Source: Amoebophrya sp. A120
Taxonomy: Eukaryota; Sar; Dinophyceae; Syndiniales; Amoebophryaceae
Assembly: GCA_905178155.1 (NCBI GenBank)
Contig: CAJINV010000005.1
Location: 4,260,918-4,324,917 of the forward strand
Direction of reading: 5' to 3'
DNA length: 64,000 bases
The translations under genes were made by a program, and so were the position numbers. Positions 45,481 to 54,700 of this stretch are shown here, one piece after another. The notes beneath the pieces were generated by a model. It saw only the letters and a list, made by a program, of their open reading frames with translations, did not search any database and was not told the DNA's origin. Each line of letters opens with the position of its first letter. Position 1 is the stretch's first letter.

Positions 45481-45497
45481 CTTGTCGCTGATACAAA

Positions 45498-45803
45498 TTA
45501 TTTTTCCGCCCACAACCTACTTTCAGAACGGCAGAGAGAACTCGGTGTGGTGGTAAGTACTGCGGTCCGCCACTGCTCAGAATCTACGCCTCGAAGCGAG
45601 GCTGCTCCTTCTTCCGCCGAACTTCCGCTGGAAGAGAGCAGGCGCGCGGAATAAATCGGTGCCGCCACCGCCACTATTGGGTAAGTAACTCCGCTCCCCC
45701 CCTGCCTTTTTGCGCTTCGTCCAATCCGAGACGGCTCCACTTTGCGCTTCTCTTCACGTGTGATATCATCTTGAGCGGCTCTCAGTGGCACACACAGATC
45801 CAT
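45498..45803 (-). CDS. possible small basic protein or YIF1 tail exon
   Basis: Open frame from ATG 45803, basic and Ser-rich (REEKRKVEPSRIGRSAKRQ). It lies just downstream of the YIF1 exon that ends at a GTAGG donor at 45870, so it may contain the last YIF1 exon rather than an independent gene. No family recognised. Confidence 0.3.
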   Translation of the reverse strand: MDLCVPLRAAQDDITREEKRKVEPSRIGRSAKRQGGSGVTYPIVAVAAPIYSARLLSSSGSSAEEGAASLRGVDSEQWRTAVLTTTPSSLCRSESRLWAEK

Positions 45804-45869
45804 GCGAGCGCATTCTGTCGGCGCCAGCGTAGCAAAGAACAGCCCAGGACGAGAGCCCGAAATTCCTAC

Positions 45870-48800
45870 CTCACGTTGATGTCCGCTTTTTGGCCCCCAC
45901 CTCCTTTGGCACCCGAAAAACTAGGAAGCATAAACCAGATCAGGAAAACCTGAAAGGTAGTCATGTAATACTTTTCGAAAGTCTTCAATTCTGATAGATA
46001 CTAGGCTAGGAAGTGCAAGACATGAACGGAACTCACGACAGACTGGGCTGGATGGCATTTATTTGATTTCTACGAATGACACATAATTCCAAAAGTATTC
46101 AAACCTCAAAAAACAGTACCTGTAGCACGGATAGGACAAGGATGACTTGCTTGTGCAACACACCAGTGTTGCTCGCGATGCCCATTTGCCGTGCGTGATC
46201 GGAAGCGAAAGGTTGGTAGTGCGATAAAAACCTCCACTCTGCAAACACTGCTGCAGCGGCGAAGTATGCGAAAAAGAGCATGAAGAGGACGTAGGGCAGG
46301 AACATCGCTGATGTGGTTGACAAATAAAATTGCGAAAAAAAAAATGCCAGTGCTTTCTCAGGAACAAATTTCTTTGTGATTTTCCGGCGAAAGTGAGAAC
46401 AAAAGAGCCAGCTTGGTAGCAACTAGCTCGCTCTCGTTTCGTCTTTCACATTTTCAAATTCCAAGTCTGAAAGAGGACCACAACAGCGGAAATACAAACA
46501 CAAGTACAGGAGCTGAAAAACCAAAAAAAGTAAAATTATTCAAACACCAATACCTAGGAGACTGAGCACGGACAGGGTGACGTACTTGTAGCCATTAAAG
46601 GCAACGAGGTCGATGAGAGACACGCTACTGTTGATCGTGAGAAAGACCAGCCGCCCGATGCCATTCTCGAGCGTGGCCACCACCACGCACCATTTTATTG
46701 TGGTGGTAAAAACGTTATCAAGTGCAAATATGTCTGGGTCTGGAAGGATGCGAACTTGTGATGCTAAAACAACCGCACCGACATGCGAACTTGTGATGCG
46801 CATTTCACATGACTCAAAAATCAGTCATGCATGGAAGCCAAAAGCTGCACATTTCTGGCCACCGAAAGAAGGGCCTTGTCATGCGGATTACGCATTAAGA
46901 AACCTTCTAAAAACCTGTGATGCTGGGGCGTGCATGGTAGCCCTTCTGGGTCATGCCAAAGCTGCATCACAAACCTCTGCATCCTTCTAGACCCAGACAT
47001 TTTTACACTTGGTAAACGTCCGGATGGAACTGGTCCGTCAGGGCCATGTGCTATTGCAAGGAAAGACCCCCCCTCCCCATATCAAAACGAAACTTCTGAT
47101 GCTGGATTTGTCTACACAAGTCAGCTTTGTATTGCAGGAAGGCATTGCGGCCAGATCCCCAGGCTAGGTAGGGGCGTATGGGTCTTTCTAGTTGTTCGGC
47201 ATGGCAAGCGGCTCCTCTTTAAGCCCAACAGCATGACAAATCGCCCCCATAAAGGGGCGGAAGCTTCTGCCCTTGTCTTCTTGCAAGACGCATGTGATTT
47301 GTGACCTCAAATCAGCAACACAAATTTTCGGAAACATAGCTTTTGAATATGGGGAGGGGGGATTTTTCATTTTGATATGTGCAGCGTGATAAGCACCAAG
47401 TACGTAAGCGCACCCATCGATGGAACGTACCTACGGTGGAAAATGGTGTTGCATTTAATATAGCCGTGTTTAGTTACTTACTTTTCAGTGGCAGCGGTAC
47501 CGCCGAGGAGCACACCGGCCCGCATGTTGAACATCATAGTCGTGACAACTGCCTCCCACAAATGAGAATAAAACTAGTTATACAGAAGTCATCAAAACAG
47601 CAGTACAATTCGGGGTCGTCTACGTTGCTCTTCAAAACGACGATCTGTTGTCCCTCGCCGTCCGGCTTATCATGGTTTGGCCTCAACCCCAAGTGGCTGT
47701 CGTCTGGCTGCGTATCCACCTTTCCCTTCTTGAAGGGAAATACCAAAATCCCCAACTTGCGTAACACGTATTCTGTGTAAAAACGTCCCCACCCCAGAGC
47801 TGTCATGCAAATGTGCAATGACAGGAGCATTTGTAATGCGCAGCTCCATAAGAGGGATTTCCAATCTTCCTTTTTTGGAATTTGTAATGCTGTAGACAGG
47901 ATGAGAGAACGGCTTTCTCATGCGGCTTCTCTTGCTGACCAGTAGAACACTGCAGAGGGAAACTTGTCATGCGCAACGGCCAAAGCCTGGTGATTTGTCT
48001 AGCAGATTTCCCATCTTGACTCTGGTGTGGGGACGTTTCTGCTCACCATAACACGTACATGTGATTTACCGCAAAGTAGCTCCGAAAGTAATCGAAGGAG
48101 GGGAGATACCTGATGCAAAGCTTTTTCAACAACTGAAGCCACGACTTGGTGAAAAAGAAACACTTTATACAGGCCACTTTTCGGGCCAGAGACTGAGATG
48201 AAAAACTACACAGGTTTGGTGGCAAAAAATTTCCTCGGAAAGGACAGACTGACCTCTTCACATGCGATTGCCATTCTTTTCCTTGGACATCAACGAAGTA
48301 TGGAATGCAAAAATGTCTGGTGTTTTGTCTGGAAGCAAGACCATGGTACAGCACAGGGAAGAGAACGACTTTAACATTTTGAAGAAAGAAAAGAGAAGAG
48401 AACTACGTGGATATAATACCCCTCAACCACTGTACCCCCTTTACGACCACTGCCTCTGCATGACCAGCAGGAGGAGTGGTCGTAGTCTGCCTCTGCATGA
48501 CCACTGTAGTCTGTATTGCATGACCAGCAAGAGGAGTCCGGTTTGTGCTACGCGGGCAGGCCATTTGTCATGCGGAATAGGCATCGAGACGTCGTCAGAA
48601 AATCTGTGATGCTAGGGAATACATCACAGACGTCACGGGTCATGTAAAATCTGCATGACAACTTCCACTCTTTCCAGACCCAGACATTTTTGCATTTGAT
48701 ACGAAGTAAACGCGTACAAGTACCTCGTGAGCACGGTAGCGTTTTTCGCTACCTGGTCGACGCCCGCCGACATGGCCATGGAGGCCATTGGATTGTTGAT

Positions 48801-50582
48801 GCCCATGGCTTGCATTGCCTCCGCGCTGACATTCTTCATCTCTTGACTGGTGTCCGCGCTGAAGTACGCCGCATTATTGCTAGTACCCTGCTGCGCCGCT
48901 GGGTTGCCTACCGAAGCGGAGGACGACGCTTGCGAGAGTGGTGCGCCGCGCTGCCGCTGCTGGGACGCGGCTATCTGCGAGTCGAACTGGCCTGCTGCTC
49001 CTTGCGGGGGCGCCATGTTCGCGGGTCCTCCGGTGGCTTGCGCCACTTTCCCCGCCGGGGACGCCGTCGTTGCTGTACTTGGCGAGTTAAACCCGAAGGT
49101 TGGATTACTCGTGTTTGCGGTGGGTGTGGTGCCCGAGGGCGGGGTCGCAGGGGTCATAGACTGTGGGTTGCTGGTGGAAGAAAATGCGCCGCCGCTCTGG
49201 AAATTCGCCGCGCTTGGCCCGCCCGTGGCGGGCATCACCGGCGGCTGGCCGCCCATCGCGGGGGCGCTGCCCATCCCGAACCAGGACCCTGTCTGGCCAC
49301 GGGAGGACGGGTCCGGCACAGCCTGCGGGGCAGGTTCGAACATGTCGCTCATTACGGTCTGATTCTGCAGTATCAAATGTAAAAATGTCTGGGTCTGGAA
49401 GAATGCGCGATTTGTCATGCAGCTTTTCCATGACCCATGAGGTCTGGAATGCAGGACCTAGCATGACAGATTCTGCGCGATCTCTCTCATGCCTATCCTG
49501 CATGAGAAACTCCTTCCCGACTTGGTCAAAACTGGACGACGTTTGGTAATCATGCAACACAGATTTTCGCATGCTTCAGATTTAGCATGACAAGTTGCAT
49601 TCTTCCAGACCCAGACATTTTTACATTTGGTATGCAGCTGTGCCGGAGATGGGATGATACTCGGCCCGCTATTCCCCGCTGGCGGGTATTGCAAGGAAAA
49701 ATCCCCCCTCCCCATATCAAAACGGAACTTCTGATGCTGGATTGGTGTACACAAGTCAGCTTTGTATTGCAGAGAGGCACTGCGGCCAGATCCCCAGGCT
49801 ACGTAGGGGCGTATGGGTCTAGTTGTTCAGCATGGCAAACGGCTCCCCTTTAGGCCCAGCAGCGTGACAAATCGCTTCCATAATGGGGCGGAAGCCTCTG
49901 CCTTTGTCTTCTTGCAAGACAAATGTGATTTCTGACCTCAAATCAGCAACACAAATTTTCGGAAGCATACCTGTTAAATATGGGGAGGGGGGATTTTTCC
50001 TCGCAATAGCGGGGGGCCCATCATCCCGGGCGGCCCCAACTGCGGCTGCCCCCAGGCTGGCGGTGCGGAGGTAGGTGGAAACCCACGGCCGGGACCTGTT
50101 CGTGTGGCATTGCTCTTTTTTTATGCAAATTATAATATCAGTTCAAGTTCAGAGCACATGTGGAGTCGAGCTTCATCTGCTGCGCGTCCTTTTTTTCATA
50201 CATTACAGCGCACTGCAGTGAATCAATACACACAACAGGCCGCAAAAATCTCACGTCGGAGAAAAAGTTCGCAGCTACTGCATACTCATACTCGATCCAC
50301 CGCACGCGCACAAATACAAGCATGAATGTGAGAAGTTGGAGTGACAGTGTACTGCACTTCTACCACCTCCAGTTATTTCAGAACTTCTTCTCTCGTCCGT
50401 CGTACGAAAGACAAAAAAACCGCACCTGGCCCGCCAGCTCCCCCTGCATTCATTTGGCCTGTCGGCGGGGGCTTCTGGTCCGCGGCTGGGTTGCTCATCA
50501 GTTCCTGTTCAAACGCATCAAACGAGCTCCCGAAATTATCCGCTCCACCGAACGGGTTTGCCATCCCGCGGTTCGACATCAT
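45870..50582 (-). CDS. YIF1: YIF1-family Golgi/ER membrane protein
   Basis: Partner of YIP1/Rab machinery in ER-Golgi traffic, with five C-terminal membrane spans expected. ATG ATG at 50582/50579 with a stop just upstream. Exons: 50582-50426 (NPFGGADNFGSSFDAFEQEL), 50095-50009 (Pro/Gly-rich), ~49681-49633, 49365-48719 (NPMASMAMSAGVDQVAKNAT), ~48111-48051 (RYLPSFDYFRSYFAVNHMYV), 47763-~47590 (LRKLGILVFPFKKGKV), ~47570-47480 and ~47415-47378 (YVPSMGALTYLVLITLH). A micro-exon 47051-47015 (ALTDQFHPDV) follows, then 46710-~46560 (SLIDLVAFNGYKYV), ~46320-46130 (FLPYVLFMLFFAYFAAAAVF) and ~45955-45870 (VFLIWFML). The Pro/Gln/Gly-rich N-terminus is longer than in animal homologues. Six introners lie inside the gene and one in its 5' UTR. 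Confidence 0.88.
46716..47014. mobile_element. introner, family A, in YIF1
   Basis: Starts tatcaagtgcaaatatgtct, ends catttttacacttggta. TSD AACGT (46711-46715, 47015-47019). Excision joins FHPDV to FTTTIKWCVVV in frame. Confidence 0.92.
47052..47377. mobile_element. introner, family B, in YIF1
   Basis: Starts tattgcaaggaaagaccccc, ends gatttttcattttgata. TSD TGTGC (47047-47051, 47378-47382). Excision joins LVLITLH to MALTDQFHPD. Confidence 0.93.
47769..48050. mobile_element. introner, family F, in YIF1
   Basis: Starts tattctgtgtaaaaacgtcc, ends ggacgtttctgctcaccata. TSD ACACG (47764-47768, 48051-48055). Excision joins VNHMYV to LRKLGILVFPF in frame. Confidence 0.92.
48299..48701. mobile_element. 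introner, family A (403 bp), inside a canonical YIF1 intron
   Basis: Starts tatggaatgcaaaaatgtct, ends catttttgcatttgata. TSD CGAAG (48294-48298, 48702-48706). Excision alone leads to a stop. A GT-AG intron from ~48717 (gtacttgtacg) to ~48112 (catcag) spans it and joins TVLTR to YLPSFDYF. Confidence 0.88.
49371..49632. mobile_element. introner, family A, in YIF1
   Basis: Starts tatcaaatgtaaaaatgtct, ends catttttacatttggta. TSD TGCAG (49366-49370, 49633-49637). Excision joins IPSPAQLQ to NQTVMSDMFEP in frame. Confidence 0.93.
49687..50008. mobile_element. introner, family B, in YIF1
   Basis: Starts tattgcaaggaaaaatcccc, ends gatttttcctcgcaata. TSD GCGGG (49682-49686, 50009-50013). Excision joins PGMMGPP to PAGNSGPSII in frame. 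Confidence 0.93.
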
Positions 50583-50594
50583 TTACCCCGCAGA

Positions 50595-50856
50595 TATCAA
50601 ATGTAAAAATGTCTGGGTCTGGAAGGTTAGAACTTCTCATGCTAAATCTGAACGATGCAAAAATCTGTGTTGCGTGAGTGCCAAAAGCTGTCCGCTTTTG
50701 ACCAATTTGAGAGGGAGTTTCTCATGCAGGAAAGGCATGATAGAGACCTTAAAAAATCTGTCATGCTGGGTCTCGCATTCTAGACCTCATGGGTCATGGA
50801 AAACCTGCATCACAAATCTTGCATTCTTCCAGACCCAGACATTTTTACATTTGATA
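50595..50856. mobile_element. introner, family A, in YIF1 5' UTR
   Basis: Starts tatcaaatgtaaaaatgtct, ends acatttttacatttgata. TSD GCAGA (50590-50594, 50857-50861). Lies 12 bp upstream of the YIF1 ATG; a stop between them shows it is outside the coding frame. Confidence 0.93.
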
Positions 50857-50929
50857 GCAGAGTTGTACTTCCAGTCGTGCACCGCAAGATACTGTCTCGC
50901 CCCGCCACAATCCTGCAAGTAGCGAATAT

Positions 50930-51790
50930 ACAAGCACAAATTGTAAAAACAGAGCGCCACTTATTTCTTGTTTACAAGATATTATACTTCGGAATTCCTT
51001 CAAACTGCAGCCCAAGAACGTATGTGCTGTTCTGGTAGTACAAGGCCAGGAGTAGAACTTCACGTTCACATATTCCGTGTGCTTTCTTGATCTTCACGGC
51101 CGCGGACAAATCATAGATTAGTCACGAAGGACAGCTACGAAGCTAAGAATGTTCCTACAGAAGGTGCATGCAGACCGAAAGTCTTAACGTACAAACGATA
51201 AACATATTCAGTGTGGGCTAGAAATACATAAATGCTAGTCTACCACGACCTTGCGAAAAACTTAATACATGGAGATGGACAGATAAAATGTGGTTGATAA
51301 TTATTTTGCTTTCCTCTGCTACGCGGAATGTAGGCACTGTGCGGAAAAATCAATCAGTGCCGTGCGAACAAAAGTGACAGAACAAACCCTAGAAGTTGCT
51401 CTTGCTTTGCAACACTGAGTTGTTGATTTGCAATGAATTGCGTCATGATTCGTTTTTGTATTTCAGTCCGTATGACTCCAGCGATCCCTTGCATGATAAG
51501 GATGATCAGTCACTAGGTGTGGTAGGTCAGTATTAACTTGTTTGCCCTTGCTTGTCTTTGTATAATTACGGGAACGGTCATGGCCAGATAATTTCGTGGA
51601 AACAGCCATCCACCACTGCCTGCTGCGAACGGAGATTTGGATCTGTTGTTGCCCTCTCGTTGCGCGTGGTCGCTCGAACGAATACGTCGCATACAGGCTG
51701 TCTACCAAACTGGGCTACATGGCCAGCACAGTGGCGAGGAGTTGTACCAGGGTCTGCGGAAGTACGTAGGTCTCCTCCTCGCTCGCTACC
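50930..51790. other. intergenic between YIF1 and MFS genes
   Basis: No exon, element or RNA gene recognised. Low-complexity-free, somewhat AT-rich sequence. The MFS stop codon is at 51797-51799. Confidence 0.5.
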
Positions 51791-51796
51791 GTCCAC

Positions 51797-54700
51797 CTAT
51801 ACAAGCCGTTTTACGCTGCCGAAGTTCAGGTAGATTACGATCGCCACGTAGTACAGCAGCGCGCAGCTGATGAACACACCTTCCCACCCCAAGCTTTCCT
51901 TGAAATAGGCCGCCCCTCAATCGAATGCAAAACGGTCTCCATCACTGCAAGAACTCGAGGGTGCACGACAACACTTCTGCGTCCCTGTGAGCCATGTGCA
52001 CTGGCACGTCAACATGAGTTTGTATGCCAGGCAAGAATTACGTTCAAGTTGAACTTTAAAAGAAGTGTCCACGACGAGCTCCATGATGTATCAAATCAAT
52101 ATCAACGACGTAGTTCTGGTGGGCGCGACAGCATCTCGCTGACCCGTGGCCGTGGCACCATGCAAAACAGTAGGTACCGATAAAAACAGTCTGCAATGAA
52201 TTCTACTGCCTAAGGCTCGTTCTAATCATCTTGCTCTGCAGTTGGAGTGGCGGGAAACATTTTTTGCAGCATACGCTCGTACCCCGACTATTCCCGGAAT
52301 AGCCCCGACCATATTTGTCGTGGCAAGCAGAGTGCCAACATGCGATTCCCCAGCAAGATCGAGTGGCCCAGCTAGGACCGACGAATGGATAGCGGCACCT
52401 GTTGGGCATGTAGTCGTCAGACGAGTTTTGTTTTTTTGTGCCTATAACCGGCTCCTTCTTCTGCTTCAATTGCGTCCCTTCTAGTACCGCTTCGAATTCA
52501 TTCGTATTATTTCGCTCTAATTGCACTTGCGCTGCACTTTTAATGTGCTACTAAAAAATCACCTTCACAAAAAAGTTGCTCCGAACAATGCCAGTCAAGT
52601 GCTCCCTCGGCCGTGGAACTGGAAGCACGCAAGCGCCGCTGAGAACATATTGCAAGAAGAAGAACTTCTACCGAAAAAAGCACTTTTTATACCGCAAACG
52701 AGTATGAGCGAGAACATGGCGGACTGCGTTCGATGATCGTGCACGAAAGGCATGAAGGTGAACAGGATGGCCGGGAAAAGAAGGGCGACGATGGCCAGCT
52801 CGCGCCGCACATGCCACAAGTCACGGCGCTTGGCGAGCTCCCGCTCGCAGTAGTAGGGGAAGATAGGTGCTGCGATGGCGCAGAGCAGGTAGGGAAAGGC
52901 CGACATCACCACGTTTTTCTTGCCGAAGAAAGTCGGGAGCCATGCCAACAGGATAAAGTTACACCAGTTATGGCAGAAGTGGCAGGCCATAATCGCGCAG
53001 AACGGCTTGCTCGATACTAGGAAGAACAGGACCTGTGCGGGTGTCGCATTTCGCGCATCAAACGTTCTAGCGTTCATTCCTCTGATACTATCGTCCGTAT
53101 TTTTCACGAGAACTGGCAACTCACGCTCGTCGTCCACCCCGGCGTCGTCTATTATTTCTTCCGCATCGAGTTGTCCATCGGCAACGTGGACCTTGCTGCT
53201 TGTGGTTGCGTACGTCGTGGCAGTATTTTATCGAACGAAAACTGTTCCTCGCACCCCGCCCCAGAGGGCATTTTTTGTATGTGCGCGGCTAGAGCTGCCC
53301 ACTCGCGCACGAAGACGATTGCTCATCTGATGCTGGTGCTGCTCTGCTCTCGTCTTTTACAAATCAGTAAATGCAAGAAAGCTGCAATCAATCTCCGTGT
53401 TGATGACACAGAATTTGGATCGAAAACGCAGCGAAGGCAAGTAAAAACGAACGGGGTCTGATGTATATTAAACATAAAGGCTGTAGTACTTCTTCTGCCG
53501 TGCACATATTACATCTGCACAGAAAAGTCGAAATGATCCTGGCACGCGGGGGCAGGCTTCGATGGGCCAAATTTCAATCCCTACCGCGGAACTCTTGCTC
53601 ATGGAGGATGTGCTTGTTGGCGCAGCCCCGCCAGCGCTCGGCGGACCCACGAGGGCAGCCCCGCCATCGCTCCGTTTGGCACCGGCAACGACGCCCGCCT
53701 TAGTAGCGGTGTACAGGGACATGCCCGCAGTGGTCTCCTTGCTTTGCTTATGGAATGCAAATATGTCTGGGTCTGGAAGCTTGCAAAACTTGTCATGCAG
53801 GTTCCGGAATGACCCATGAGGTCTGGAATGCAGGTCCTAGCATGACAGATTCTCTAAGATCTCTATCATGCCTATCCTGCATGAGAAACTGAACTCCATC
53901 TCAACTTGGTCAAAAGTCGACGGCTTTTGGTAACTGCGCAACACAGATTTTTGCATGATTCAGATTTAGCATGGCAAGTTACCACGTTCCAGACCCAGAC
54001 ATATTTGCAATGCATATTGCTTGGGCGAGGTGGTCACGGCAGGAACAACGTAGTCTACGGTATTGTGCGTAAACATCCAACCTCCTCATACTCAAAACGA
54101 AAATCTGTGATGCTGATTTGTAGCCTTTCTCTTCTTGCAGGCTGTTTTTTTATTTTTCCACATCAGCCCATTTGCTTTTTCTTGCGTACGTGGCAAATGT
54201 TGAAAACCATCCGGCCTGTTCGTCTTCGTCCGCTAGTCTGTAATGCGCTTTTGCCTATGTCTGCCATGCGGATGAATTATCTCTACCCTTCTACGTACCA
54301 AAGAGAAAGAAACAAGTTCAAAAAAGCAATTTCTGCAATACATTTCTTTGTGTACTACGCAAATCTAGCAGCAAGAGGAATGATCTCGCTTTTGAATAAA
54401 GGGGTCGTCGTGAGGGCTTTTTTCACTTTGGATACCCAGCAAATTGAATCCAATCGGCCTGTATCAACTGCAAAAATGTCTGGGTCTGGAAGGATCCGAA
54501 CTTGTGATGCGTGTTGCGGATCATACAGCAATCTGTGCTGCATGACTTGCAAGAGGTCCCCATTTCTGGCCATTCTGAGAGGGCGTCTCTCATGCAGAAT
54601 AGGCATCACCAAGGGGCTGCAGAACCTGTGATGCTAGGCCAGCCATTCCAGACGTGGGGGAGCTTCGAAAAACTGCATGACAAATCTCGGAATCTTCCAG

